A program made the position numbers and the translations under genes. From Carposina sasakii (taxonomy: Eukaryota; Arthropoda; Insecta; Lepidoptera; Carposinidae): DNA of 64,000 nucleotides. The notes under the pieces were generated by a model that saw only the letters and a list, made by a program, of their open reading frames with translations, searched no databases and was not told the DNA's origin. Where the stretch lies: the NCBI GenBank assembly GCA_014607495.2, contig CP053150.1:6964495-7028494 (forward strand), given 5' to 3'. This document shows positions 33,464-45,722 of this stretch, one piece after another. Each line of letters opens with the position of its first letter. Position 1 is the first letter of the stretch.

Positions 33464-35300
33464 ATAATTATTATTGTGATGAATTATTGTCAATGTCATA
33501 GTTTTATTTAATTATTGTCCTAAAATTATAGGATGTCATAAAAAATAGTTTGCTTTTATAATAAGAAGTCAGACTGATTAAATATAGTAACAAGTAGATA
33601 CTTTATCTGATTCAAGTCATAGTCAAAGATTCGTGATCATAAAAGCTAAAACTGCTAATAGCGCACATAGACGATTCGTTGCCTGTTTGTTAGGTCAAAC
33701 AGATAACATATCTAGGATACCAGGCGTGCAAAACGGTAAGGTTCTTTTTAAAAGCCGCTTTTGTTACCAAAGCACGAGCGTATAAAGTGTGCTCCAAATA
33801 TGAACATTTCGAAATGCAAAGTCGATGCAGGTGGGTACAAAAAGAGCATCGATTTGTATCCGACTCTTGAATCGTTGTAGATAATGAAAACTTTTCTGTA
33901 TGACTGAGAGAAAATGTATAATATTATGGTTTTTTTGCTATAAATATAGGTGGTGTAGTGTGGGAGACCTCGTAGAAACTAATTAACAAGTGTGTTTTTA
34001 TTAGGTCTATAATACATAGGCCGTTAACGTATTAAATATTGTAGTACCTACATTCAATTTAACATATAAGGTAGGAAGTATAGATAAGAAATATTTCATA
34101 GGGTAAAACTACAAACAAAGAACTATATATATATAAATGACAATATTTATAAACTCCCTGTTCATTTTATAATTTGAGATACAATCCTAATTTGCAGTGA
34201 TTTATTTCATACTCTCCACGGTGTTGCCACGGTGTTGTTTACTTTTCCCCCCGAAAAGAGGTGAATCCTAATACATAATATTGTAAACTTGAAAGTTTGT
34301 GAGGATGTAATGTAAGTATGTATGTAAGGAATTATGTTTGTTGCTCTTTCACGCAAAAACCACTATGTGGATTTTGATGAAACTTCACAAGAATAAAGCC
34401 TACATATCAGAATAACATAGGCTACTTTTTATCCCGGGAAAACACTGGTACTTTTTTTACTGGTCGTAAGTTTATTATTTACCAAACTCGGATGAAACGT
34501 TTTATTAATAATGGAATTTGTTTTGTGAAATAAAATGGTCGTATTTATACGTAATGGTAAATGATAGTGATACGTAGGGTATGTGAATTTATGTAAAAAA
34601 CAATAAAAACATCATTAATGAAATAGAATATCCAGGAAAAGATAATAGTGTCCACTGTTATATAGGAAATTGTCCTTACTCGTTCAGAATAAACATGTAG
34701 GTATACGAGTACTGAGCTTAATATTATACATATATAGGTATAATTATATCTATCACAAATCTATCCATTAACAAACTAAGCACGGACTTCGTAATTAAAT
34801 TTTAGAACATACCACTTTTCACCTCAATCAAACCTAGCGCAGTGTTGCCAGTGTTTATCTTACTGCCGGAAAGGTTGGAAACTTTTTCACGTACAGTCCT
34901 TCAAACAGTGTAAACTCAGTGACACGTTATAGATGAGCTTGAAGTAATTAAAAACGTGACCGTCGTCAGTTGTCGTGTAAGGGTTTATCTACAACAGGCA
35001 CGCGCAACATTGTTTATAAGGTGTGAGTGGAGTGATTATGACGTTGTCTGTACAAACTGTAATGATGACGTAAGATAAAAAGCATATACATACATATATC
35101 GATGGGTCCTATGTACATATAAGCGGCTTCCAAAGTTTAAATTTTGAATAATTTTAAGATGGTAACTCCAAAATTTGTATGGTTGCCAAGACATTTATAT
35201 AGGTTATTTACTATCCAGGTATTACTTGATTTGTATATATTTCAGTTTTTTTTAAACTGCACATTTGCCCTTATGCGCTAGTTTTTTCATTAATATTTTT
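33464..35300. other. Noncoding stretch with one Helitron 5' fragment
   Basis: No gene supported. The segment 34266-34450 reads like the first part of a lepidopteran Helitron (TCCTAATACATAATATTGTA, then AAGTTTGTGAGGATGTA, TTTCACGCAAAAACCAC and TTTTATCCCGGGAAAAC) but has no CTAG end. The rest is AT-rich. Confidence 0.45.
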
Positions 35301-35304
35301 TTAA

Positions 35305-35527
35305 CACGTTGACGGACAGTTGCGTCTATAGCCGTCAAGTTCAAGCACATGACATGACGGCAATAGCCGTCCAATACGAAACCTTAGACATGCGGCTGTA
35401 TTGAATTAATCAAAATTAAGTATATTTAAGCAGAAAGAGTAAAACCATACTTCTAATATTCTAAAAATTACAAAAACATATAGTGTCAATTTTCGAATTT
35501 CACTTGTTTCTACTGTCCGTCAACGTG
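35305..35527. mobile_element. piggyBac-type MITE with TTAA target sites
   Basis: 223 bp flanked by TTAA at 35301-35304 and 35528-35531. The termini are perfect 16-bp inverted repeats, CACGTTGACGGACAGT at 35305-35320 and its complement at 35512-35527. TTAA duplication is diagnostic of piggyBac-class movement. No transposase; it would depend on one elsewhere in the genome. The interior has GACGGCAATAGCCGTCC-like short inverted elements near 35335-35375. Confidence 0.82.
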
Positions 35528-35666
35528 TTAAATACTTTATAATAAAGTCCAATGCAACAATAAAGTTCATTTAAAGAAATGCAAATTATACAATTGATGA
35601 ATAAATAATTATAGAACTGTTTTATAAATGAAATTGTATTAGGCGTTACAATTCGGAAGTTCAAAC

Positions 35667-35734
35667 ATTCACTATGGGTGCACCATTGTCAGTGGAGGGT
35701 GTAGGGCCCGGTGGTGGGCGCACCCATAGTGAAT
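35667..35734. repeat. Small palindromic element, 15-bp perfect arms
   Basis: ATTCACTATGGGTGC (35667-35681) and its exact complement GCACCCATAGTGAAT (35720-35734) flank 38 bases including GGGCCCGGTGGTGGGCG. The inner part resembles the reverse complement of 32582-32612. Confidence 0.6.
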
Positions 35735-36242
35735 TATAGAACTATTACAAATTTCGCGAAAATTATGGTCACATTGGTACTCGTACTTGTACGTTTGTGA
35801 CAACATAAACAAACGCGCGGGAAATCCTTCGTATATGTCTAGAAGTGCCTTTTGGCCCTTGTACGTTTAAATTTATGGTATATTAGCCATTTTACTCCGA
35901 ATAAAAATGAGATTCCGTGCAGAAATTACTGGTTTTTTAGACCACCATTATTAAACTAACTGATAAAATGCATTTACCATAAAAAAACTCAATATCATCA
36001 TTTAGTTAGTTTGGCCCTTATACATAGGATCCATCAATATACAGAAACGTAATCATATAAATTAGATGGGAAATAATTATGTTTATTGAGATTAAGAGCC
36101 GTTTCCAAAAAGCAGAACTCGATGGAGATACGATGTCTCTCCATGCGCACAGTTTTATTGACTCTTTCCTAAATTTTAAAAATTAATTTCAATTTCTCAA
36201 ACGAACTTCATATATTTTAAACTTTCGACCTCCGACCCTCAA

Positions 36243-36606
36243 TGATGATGATATGATGATCTCCGACCGTATTACGGAGATTGGCCAGGTACGCAGGAGA
36301 TATTATAGTGCACAAATGTGTGCGCAAACACAGATGCACTTTCTATTCCCTCACTCTCATAGTCCGATGGGACGGAAAGCCGACACGACCGGTGAAAGAT
36401 CAGGCGCAGGACCAACGGTTTTACGTGCTTTCCGAGGCACGAGCTAAGTGACAATTTTACAACATTAAAATCTGTACATGAAATAAATTCATTGGTACAG
36501 GCCCGTGACTGGGATCGAACTCACGCCTTCCGCTTGGAAGGTGCACGTGCACGGTGATAGCCCAGTGGTTAAGACGTCTTAACCACTGGGCTATCACCGC
36601 GCAACC
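36243..36606 (-). mobile_element. tRNA-derived SINE, copy 2, with snapback head
   Basis: Same family as 32998-33345: minus-strand head with a TTCGATCCCAG B-box-like segment (near 36510-36525) and the same body. Its tRNA-like head is duplicated in inverse orientation, making a perfect 24-bp foldback at 36552-36599. Confidence 0.75.
36552..36599. repeat. Perfect 24-bp inverted repeat with no loop
   Basis: The arms 36552-36575 and 36576-36599 are exact complements centred on AAGAC|GTCTT, and each is the SINE 5' head (CGGTGATAGCCCAGTGGTT...). It formed when the head was copied back on itself. Confidence 0.85.
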
Positions 36607-39394
36607 CTCAACAACCACATATTCAAGCATGTAATCTTTTTGAAATGTACCATAAACTTATCTTTTGTCTCGCGAAGTTAGTAGCCATTTTCACACATCA
36701 AACTTTGCTTTGGCGAAATTTATTCATGGCGCGATCCCTCGTAAATACATTTGGGGACTTTATTGTCGTAATGAATTTGATATGCCTATGAAAACGAGCT
36801 TATCTGTTCCTATTTGTTGATACGCAGTTTGTATTTTTTGTTTATTACTAGTATTAATATGAGTTTATATGTGTAAACATAGGGATGATTTTAGTAGTTT
36901 ATAAATAATGATTCGTATCTGCCATATACTTTGTTATTATATCTAAAATATAGATGAAATCTGGAAAATCAGTAAAGAGTAAAGAGTTGTGAACATTTAT
37001 GATTGTATAAAATGTTAGCTTGTTAAAATATTTATTAATTTATTTATCTAAAGAACATACAGCATAGTACATGTAACATATCCAGCCTAATACTTAGCTA
37101 AAGCCAATTAACTTGTTCTCGTAACAGCTCAACTAACAAAAGTGAGAAAAAAATTAATTAAAAATTAAATATCCGACCATCGCCTAAATGTATTGCTTTA
37201 AATCGTTTTACCCATGACGTAAACAAAATATGACATCAAATATGACATGCACAAACTAACACTCATGCTAAAGCTCACCCAAATCATATACATCAATATC
37301 TAGCAGTGTTATTGATGTGATGAATTACGTACTTATAAATACATGTTCTCATAAACAGGTACAAGTAAATATAAGTTTAAATAAGCTTCACTATCTCAAA
37401 AGTACTCTGGCTGCAATTCTTTGTCTGATTCATACAAAATTGATCCAATAAATTGGAAGCTAACCCACTCGGCGCGATTCGCGAACATGCAGATCTAAGC
37501 CTTTACGAGTATTCGCTGCGGTCACATTCTTTGATCAAATTGAAAATTCCTAAGATTCTTAAATGTTTTTCGCAGAGTTAAATAAGTATAAAATGGTGAA
37601 ATTGAAATGGGTTAAAATAGCTGTAGAATTTATTAATTCAACTAGTTAATTGCTGAGCCCAAGAGTGGCCATCGCCTTTAAAAAAATATATATTAGATAT
37701 ATCTTTTAAATATTGCATAGATCTTTAACTTCGATTTCAAAAATTAGGAAAACATGTTCCGCTGCCTCACTAATAAGCGTATTATCCGGGATATAAAAGA
37801 TTCATCAAAAGGTACGTTAGTAAAATAAAAAATGTATTCTTCCACTTATTTCATAACAAAACTCGTTCTATTACGGTTTATTCCTTCCGCCGATATTACA
37901 TAACGGTTAAAAACTTTTTAATATGTTAAAAGAAATTTATTCGGGAAGAACATGTCGTATCAAAATATCTCGGGCCACACGTTATGTCGGCGCATTCTTC
38001 GCCTAAATTGAAATTCTGGAGCGCTCCAGCGGGGCGGGTCAGGAGCCGAAAGACAAATAGAATGTTCGATTAATGTGCCATCAAGTTATTACTATACATT
38101 TTTTCATGTTTCAATTTTTTTGGTAAATTATATATTTCTGGCCGTTAGCGATTCGATATAGCTTAAGTTATGTGCATAAAAGGGTGTGTTCACATCGTAC
38201 CTCAAGCGGCCAAGATGTTTAATCCTATCTATCAATATTTTTGGAAAAAACAATGTTTTTGGAAGTAAAATTTTACATAGAAAGAGCTTAATGAGTTACC
38301 ATCAATAAAAAAACGATCTCCTTATAAAGTACAGGTTTTGGATAGGGGAAGCATATCGCCCTACCCTTCTTAAAGTGTCTCTAGTCTAGTCTCACTTTCA
38401 CAATATAACTAAACCTCCTTTATAAGTTTATAGTAACACCCCCGATCTACCAAGTCTAAAAATACACTACACTTAGTACAAAAACATATCACGGATCGAG
38501 TCCAACATCTCACATAAAGAAGCTCCAGACTTTTTCTGAAAGCACAGACTAAAAATCTATTCACGGTGAATCGATAGTGATATCAAACTGCACCCCGGCA
38601 CTGTTCAAAGGCTTCCCGTCTCAAAGGACGTGTACCCGTCGTATGTTCCCACGTAAGGTCTATTTTATAAAACTTTGATAATGTAAAAGATAATATGGTG
38701 AATTCTAGTTTTTAATGCGAACAAAACTTAATAAATATAAGAGAGATTATTATAATTGAACATTGTTTTTCATTAGTCTTGTAACTCGAAGATTGTTTTA
38801 CAGATTTGGTTGATATATTGTATGTGTCCTTAGGTAGGTTTAGTAAACATTTTAGAAGTGTTTTATTATTCTGTTGCTTACCTATTTGAAAGAATTGTAT
38901 AAAAGCAATAGGTATCGCAAGATAAAAGAGATGATAAATTAATCGATGTGAGATTCAAGAATGGCGAGATGACTCGATGAAAAATCAGGTGTGAACACTG
39001 GTAGAGATTATCGTAAAGCTGTCCCAGCAGTGATTGGGACCCACTTCGTTAAATGTACGGGCAGTAGGGTTAATACAGTTTCTCCCTTGTTATACCAATC
39101 TATGTTATATAATTAAAAATTTCCTTTATTTGTTTAAAAACACTAATAATAGTTATTGGCAGTAGCCTCAATTAAAATATTTTAGAGTTAGCTAGTTTAT
39201 TTCCTATTAAGTTTATTTCTGTAAATATTAGTCATACCTTCTTCTGTATGGAATATCTTTTTCTAAGTGACGCTTCTGCTTGCGCTTGCTTGTCACTCAG
39301 CAATAACTGCCACCGGTCACAGTAATAACCTTATTTATTTAAAGATAAAAACCTCACTTCATAATAACTTTGACCCATCGTCACTCGCACGATT
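36607..39394. other. AT-rich noncoding stretch
   Basis: No gene, RNA or delimited repeat that I can support. Confidence 0.4.
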
Positions 39395-39535
39395 AACACC
39401 CAATGTCAATAACAGATCTCAAGAGATTTTTTATATATTTCGGATTAAATATTCCATTGTTTTCATACAAACAAATATGGAATTTAAAAAATCCGAGATA
39501 GTTTATGATCTCTACGAGTATTGGAATTGGCCGTA
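39395..39535. repeat. Small repeat, copy 1 (CCAATNTCAATAAC ... ends)
   Basis: About 140 bp shared with 41668-41801: TCAATAACAGATCTCAAGAG, ATTGTTTTCATACAAA, GAATTTAAAAAATCCGAGAT and a closing ATTGGAATTGGC. The ends are weak inverted repeats, so a degenerate MITE is likely. The frame 39267-39536 across it is not a gene. Confidence 0.55.
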
Positions 39536-40367
39536 AGACAATGATACCTCTCAAGCCCAAATGCGACAAGCCGTTAAGGCTCTAGAGAATCTACAGACTG
39601 TATTTTTGTATGTATGTAATACACTCGAAAAACATAACCCTCCTTCTGGCACAGGTAATAACATAATCATTAGAAACATGTAATTTTTTTGTATTGTCAG
39701 TACAAAGTGAAGCGACTAGACAGCTTCGATACACTAACAAAGGCAGACACAACCAGTAAAGTGCAGAAATAATGATGAAATTCTCCGGTCACTTAAATCC
39801 TTCGCAGAGGGATAAGAGGTACCGGTCCAAGGAAATGTGAACCGATCCTTGCGGATCGAGGATAAGATCCGCACGCTTTTGATAAAGATGTACACTACCG
39901 ACGGATTTAAGTTTTATTTATACTTGTTTATAGTAAGCAGTATGCTATTACAAATGTAGAGAGATTTAAAATGATCCGGTGCATAAACATGACCTCTTCA
40001 TGGAATCGCTGACTGCTCCTGCTTATTAATACGTTACAGATAAACTTATTATAGAATTTTATCTTCGAAGTGCTGTAGTTTAATGCAACTGTGTGTAGAT
40101 ATTTTTTCCAGCGGTTGCCAACAATTTGGTCTGCGTAAACTTTAGAATTCCTAGTTTTCTCCAGGAACATGTCTACATACCAATTATTACCAATTCTCGG
40201 TTACGTGTTTTTGCCAGCCACTCTCTCCGTGAAGAAATATTTTTTATATCGATTTCCATGTGAGAAGTAATTAATCACCGACCACAAATAGAGATAGTCA
40301 CTGTTAGAAAATGTTAAGGATTCCTTATTGTTAATTCAAAGCAACTAGGTATATTCTTTATTATAGA
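39536..40367. other. Noncoding stretch
   Basis: No gene supported; a minus-strand frame of 80 codons at 39928-40170 has no recognisable motif. Confidence 0.4.
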
Positions 40368-40620
40368 CGGCCGACCGGTCTAGTAGGTAGTGACCCTGCC
40401 TGCGACGCCATAGGTCCTGGTTTCGAATCCCGGTAGGTGCAAACATTGATATGATGAATATCAATGTTTGTTTCCGAGTCATGGATGTTTCTATACTTAT
40501 CTATGTATTTATATACCGTTGCTTAGTACCCACGACACAAGACCTTAGGGATCTTACTGTGGGACTAGGTTAATGTGCTGTGTAGTGTGTGAATATTTAT
40601 TATTATTATTATTTATTATT
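40368..40620 (+). mobile_element. tRNA-derived SINE with (TTA)n tail, reference copy
   Basis: The head CGGCCGACCGGTCTAGTAGG carries an A-box-like start and GGTTTCGAATCCC a B-box (about 40421-40433). The body runs through TTTCCGAGTCATGGATG, TACTTATCTATGTATTTATA and TTGCTTAGTACCCACGACAC to a (TTA)n tail at about 40594-40620. The copy at 43109-45332 is the same SINE split by a transposon, and 47380-47530 is a diverged third copy. Confidence 0.82.
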
Positions 40621-42237
40621 AGTCCAACATTGTCGAAAAAAAACGAAACAAACGAAGAAAAGAAAAATAGTAACGACAAGCTATAAGTTATGGATGGTTT
40701 CCGCATAATGTAGTATTGAGTCTCGCGGCTAAAAATTGAGATTCAAGGATAATAAATTACATTCTTTTGGAATACATTTACATTTTCCCCTATTTCACAA
40801 ACAATTTATAGTGGAGTTGGAGAAAGATGCAAATTAGAAAGACTATGCGCAATGCTCATTTATTACGTCTGGATAAATAATTGTTGTTCTTATTTTTATT
40901 GTATCTACACAATAAAATATTAACAAAAAATGTCGATTGAAAAGAAAATGTACGACATATGTTTTTCTCTGAGATTTCTGCCAGAATTAGAAAACTAATC
41001 AAAATATGTCCTCATTACTTTCATAAAAAATTATGTAAGAATGTCCTATTATTATTCTATATTCTATCTCATAAAAAGATCATCCAAATTACCTCACACT
41101 ATTCTAAAATATTTTTGAAAGAGCTCTCAAAATAATACAAACAACTTTAGAAACTTTTGCTAAGCTTACCCATATCCACAATAAAAACAACCATAACAAT
41201 AACACGTACAAACCACGACGTCTCAAGAATGAAGAGACAAACACCAAAATGAAACCCCAAGTCAGATGAAGCAATTATTCGGCTTAGTCATGCATTGTAT
41301 TTCCGCTCATTAGGTGTATATTTATTTAATTTACAACGACTGGGGCCGACGATAAGCTGCCGGGCGTGCGCGCCTGAGACTCCACCGACTGAATAACAAT
41401 GCAGCTGGGTGCTTAAAATGTCGCTTTTGTAATGCTTTGGGGAAATGTGGGTAATCTTTGGTATTGCTGCGGCGGCTAGAGCGAGAATAAACTGGCTAAA
41501 ATTGTAAGGAAAGAGCGTAAGAGCATCCAGTTTGGCTGATATTTGAGCAGCTGGTAAGTACAGAAATAGGTAATCATTATTTAGACTGGCTGGGCTGACT
41601 ATTTTTAACATTATGATTCCCTGCAACGCTAAAAAATGGCGAAGGTAAATCTGAAAGCCCATCGTTTACAGCTAATTTCAATAACCGATCTCGAGAGATT
41701 TTTCATATTTTAGATTAAATCTTCAATTGTTTTCATACAAAATTTCAAATTTTGAATTTAAAAAATCCGAGATTCTTTAAGTACTTATTGAAATTGGGCA
41801 TTATCATTTTGAATCATCATCATCAGCCGACACTCGCCCTTTGTTCTCTTCTCTATTACGCCATCCACTCTGGCATCCACTGTCTACCTTTTATTTTTAT
41901 TTTATTTTATTAACATTTTTGCGTACAATACGAACTAAAAATAGCACAATAGCGCGACAGCTTAGCGGCATCCGATACTACTTAACAAATAAACTTGAAG
42001 CAACATTTTAACGTCTCGAAGTTCACCCTGTCTAGCATGACGCGACCCTGACGCGTAATGAAATTATGCTCAAGGAACTCACTTTAAAGAAAAAGTAGCT
42101 TATAGCCTGTTAGTTTGACTGTATATGAATTACAAACTTTGATCGACTAGTCGTTCCTTATAAATATATAAACTACATTAACTTGGTTAGCTTAAGCAAT
42201 ACCTTACTTTTTATAGCCTAATTACCAATTAACAACT
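40621..42237. other. Noncoding stretch with one small repeat
   Basis: 41668-41801 holds the second copy of the 39395-39535 repeat. 41290-41420 is a GC-richer patch without a motif. Minus-strand frame 41288-41662 (124 codons) has no recognisable domain and was not accepted. Confidence 0.4.
41668..41801. repeat. Small repeat, copy 2
   Basis: It matches 39395-39535 over its length. The ends AATTTCAATAA and TTATTGAAATT form an 11-bp inverted pair, clearer than in copy 1, supporting a MITE. Confidence 0.6.
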
Positions 42238-42694
42238 ACTCCGCAGGATGTAACAGAAAGGGTAGTAAGCGAAAATTCCAACTTATTGAAATAGTTCTGT
42301 ATGTGGCAAACTTTTTTCTCTATTCCTGTTATTATGGCGTCTTGTTATGCTTCAATTAACAACTTACTCGAGCCGATGTAGGATATAGCATCCAAGGCTG
42401 CTATACATGAGGACTTGTAACAAGAGAAAGTAACAGGTATGTGCCACATAAGCATGTTGGAAAAGCTGTATAAATAGCCCACTATAGAGAACCTATTTCC
42501 AAAATTTGAGACTCGAAATCACATTTTTATTTTTCAAGATTGTATGAAATATCCTGAGATATTTTAAAATTCTCCATACTATCGGGAAAAATAAACATGT
42601 GATTTCGGATCTCAAATTTTGTGGATAGGTTCTCTATAGTGGGCTATTTACATAGGTTTTCGCTTAACATACCCTTTTTGTTACACCCTGTATA
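42238..42694. mobile_element. MITE with long internal hairpin, TATACAGGGTG family
   Basis: The right end TACACCCTGTATA is at 42682-42694; the left end is a degraded version (CAGGATGTAACAGAAAGGGTA at about 42244). Two inner arms of about 49 bases (42475-42523 and 42598-42646) are near-exact complements, both containing the TTTGAGA(C)TC(G)GAAATCACA core. Family relative of 24844-24993. Noncoding. Confidence 0.65.
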
Positions 42695-43149
42695 ACTGAT
42701 AAGTTTCATCAAATCCATTCAATAGTTCATTCTAGAACTACGCAAAAAAATGCATGACGAATTCTAGTATTTTAGTAAGTTATCGGATGCGATATATAAA
42801 TAATCGTCCTTACAGATACACCCTAAAGCGGACACGACAACAACTCAGCGGACTTGCAAATGATATTTGCGCACTCCTTCTTTTTATCTAGCATAAAATT
42901 GCGAAGGAAGTCTAGATATAGATCCGGTTAGCTTCATTGTACGCTGTACTGTTTTTGAATAAATGAATAAGAATTGCAGCACAATGGCTATAAAGATACT
43001 ATGATAAAGTTTTAGCTAAAATTCTTTATGGTTTGAACTTGCCGCATCTTTTACAGCCAATAAATGACATTTGGTATAATTTCTTGTTTATCACTTTTTT
43101 ATCCAAATTGTCGTGGGTACTAAGCAACGGTATATAAATACATAGATAA

Positions 43150-45193
43150 TAGGGTGGAGCGATTTTATTTATTTTTTATTTTTGTTTTGGCATACCTGTA
43201 GAAAGTTGCTGTTTAGGTAAACAATAAATACAAGAAAAATCAGTAATCTCATGCTATGTTTAGAGGTGGCCCCATCGACATGAAGTTTTAAAAATTAACG
43301 CCAAACACTCATAAATTCACAAACATTTTTATAAACGCTATTTGATGTTCTAAGCGATGCCATGTTAACCTTGTTGTTCTCGTTCTTTGGCTGATGACTT
43401 TTCAATTGAAAGCAGCAGGTCATGTGATAGTTTTCTCGTACCATCCAGTCCTAACCAAAAAGACCCAGAACAGGTCAAGGGAAAATTATCACCACCTCTG
43501 AAAAAAAGAGATTAAATTTACCATCATTAGCCCTTGCCTGTGATCGTACTGGAGTCTCCGATAGCTCCTTCTTCTGTCTTAAAAGACGTCGGTATTATTT
43601 CATCGAACGTTCCAAGTTGTGTCATTGATCGTTCAAAGTTGCGCCGTGAAAGAACTAAGGTCAGATCAACTTTACAAGAAGCGGACTGCAATAAAATACT
43701 TCGTGGTTTATATTTTGACGGAACGAAGGATAAGACTTCGGTTCGTATTGATAAAGAAGGTAAATTTTACAGAAAGCGACAGATAGAAGACCATTATGTG
43801 ATTTTATCGGAACCAGGAAGCAACTATTTTGGTCATGTCACCTGCGAGTCGGGGACTGCTAAAAATATTAAAGACACTAAATTATTAGGTACACTTGAAA
43901 TCTAAGTCGGTAAAGCTGAGTGAATTAGCTGTTGTTGGGTGCGATGTAACTGTAGTGAATGCAGGTTTCAAATGTGGTTTTATTCGTCTGATAGAGGAGG
44001 AATTCAACAGGCCATTACAGTGGTTTATCTGTCAATTGCATTCAAATGAGTCACCACTACGTCATCTTTTATTACATTTAGACGGAAAAACTATAGGACC
44101 TAAATGGTTTTCAGGCGCCATTGAATCTTAAATACAAACTTCTGAAATAATGCCTATAGTCGAATTTACCGTTATACCTACAATATTACCGGAAATAACT
44201 AAGGAAGAGCTTAGTACCGACCAAAAGCATTTATACGACATGATGCCCGCTATCAGTACTTCTTCTGATTTAGCTAATATGGAACCTGGAGCCCTTAACC
44301 ATTCTAGATGGCTTACAGTTATAGCTAATCGAATTCTAAGATTCCCTGACCCAGAAGAAAAGCTGAAAGTTTATGGACCAATGTGGTTTACAATAAAATG
44401 TAATTCCTCGTGCATTAACGGAGCCAAAAACCAAAAACCATTAACCTAAGTCATTATTTGAATTCCGATATGAAAGCAATCGTTGACAAAGTAATCCAAC
44501 GAAATGGATATTTTGGTCACCCAGAAAATCTTCTCATTGACATGCTTGGTGACTACAAAGAGATTATAAGGGATCTTGTATATCGAAGAAATTGTAAAAG
44601 TAAGATCAGAGAATGCTCTGAGACTTCGAACGTTTAAAGTACCTGCATTCAACTTTGATGCCAAAGATTAAACTGACATTAATATGTGGCGAGACTATGA
44701 TATAACTGAGCCACCTCTCACTTTAAATATGTCTGATGAAACCTTGAAAGACATTGTCAAAAACGGTCTTGATACATTTCAGAATATTAAAGATTTTCCA
44801 TGCCACACCCAAGCCGTGGAGCGCTGCATCAAGTTGGTGACAGAAGCATCGAGTGCAGTTTGTGGAGAAAAGAAGTCGGTTAATAAACGAGATGGTTTCA
44901 TTAGGGCAAGACTGCTATCGCGTCAACGAATGCTTTATTTCAATACAAAAAACAGTTTGATGTTTAAATAGTATTTTAAGTAATGTAAGAGAATATTTTT
45001 CGTAATAAATGTTTAAATTGTATTTTTTTTATTTAAATATTCGACTGTACTGGGGCACCTCAAAACATTAAGCCAGCTATTCGATATTTTGTATATTTGT
45101 TTTATATATTACAAGGCAACTTTTTATAGCTATGCCGTTGAAAAAAAAAACTATTAAAATCTCCATACTCCATACCATTATCGCTCCACCCTA
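43150..45193 (+). mobile_element. hAT-like DNA transposon, decayed, complete ends
   Basis: 2044 bp. Terminal inverted repeats TAGGGTGGAGCGAT (43150-43163) and ATCGCTCCACCCTA (45180-45193) are perfect over 14 bp. The target duplication ATAGATAA is at 43142-43149 and 45194-45201, exactly 8 bp, the length hAT elements make. A transposase on the + strand lies inside, broken in several places. TAGGG-type termini, an 8-bp TSD and an A-V-E-R box together argue for the hAT superfamily; P and KDZ elements also make 8-bp duplications and are alternatives. Confidence 0.85.
43500..44971 (+). pseudogene. hAT-like transposase, multiple frameshifts
   Basis: The reading starts upstream of 43534 in another frame (a C-D-R-T-G-V-S-D segment at about 43540) and runs through frames 43534-43905, 43895-44131, 44150-44449 and 44684-44971. 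Candidate catalytic residues: Asp in Y-F-D-G-T at about 43717, Asp in G-C-D-V-T at about 43943, and Glu in H-T-Q-A-V-E-R at about 44819, the last like the E-R box near the C-terminus of hAT transposases. Between the first two is a Ser/Pro-Gly-Ser-x-Tyr segment. Breaks: a shift near 43545, one near 43900, a stop at 44129-44131, and two or more breaks between 44449 and 44684. I recognise the protein as an abundant arthropod family usually left unnamed; the superfamily call is inference. Confidence 0.7.
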
Positions 45194-45351
45194 ATAGATA
45201 AGTATAGAAATATCCATGACTCGGAAACAAACATCGATATTCATCATATCAATGTTTGCACCTACCGAGATTCAAACCCAGGACCTATGGCGTCGCAGGT
45301 AGGGTCACTACCTACTAGACCAATCGGCCGTCAAAATATTATTATAAATAT

Positions 45352-45722
45352 ACAGAATGTTTTTTGTGGCCACCTTTAACGAAGGGTACGTATTCTATAC
45401 ATGAAATAAAGTAAGTTTATGCCAAAAAAATGCTGGGTTTTTTTTTTTCAATTCCTTGATCGTGCGAAATTTATAGTGTCCAGTGTTTATGTTAGTTTTT
45501 TTATAGACAGATATTAATTATTTTTCGTGAAAAAATCCTGCTACGCGCGTCTATGTGCATTTATGCAGAAAAACGCAGTCTATTTACTCAACTTTGGACC
45601 CTAATATTTTGGAAACCAGACACTTCCCAGGTATGCTTCCATGGAGAAAAATGATCGTGATGATGAGGAGATTCCGTAGTTTTCAGGAACGTTGACGACC
45701 AAAAATCACCCTGTATAATATG
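45352..45722. mobile_element. MITE-like repeat, copy 2 (TATACAGAATG ... ACCCTGTATA)
   Basis: Ends in ACCCTGTATAATA at about 45709-45721 and starts at TATACAGAATGTT (about 45350), a degraded inverted pair. It shares about 190 bp with 15640-15912, including GGAAACCAGACACTTCCC and GAACGTTGACGACCAAAAA. Confidence 0.6.

Larger units (their letters stand above)
43109..45332 (-). mobile_element. SINE copy split by a hAT-like transposon
   Basis: Outer parts 43109-43149 and 45194-45332 are the two halves, in reverse orientation, of the SINE described at 40368-40620. The SINE lacks its (TTA)n tail, having been truncated at 43109. The join across the insertion reproduces the uninterrupted reference copy at ATACATAGATAAGTATAG, with one 8-base target copy removed. 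Confidence 0.85.
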
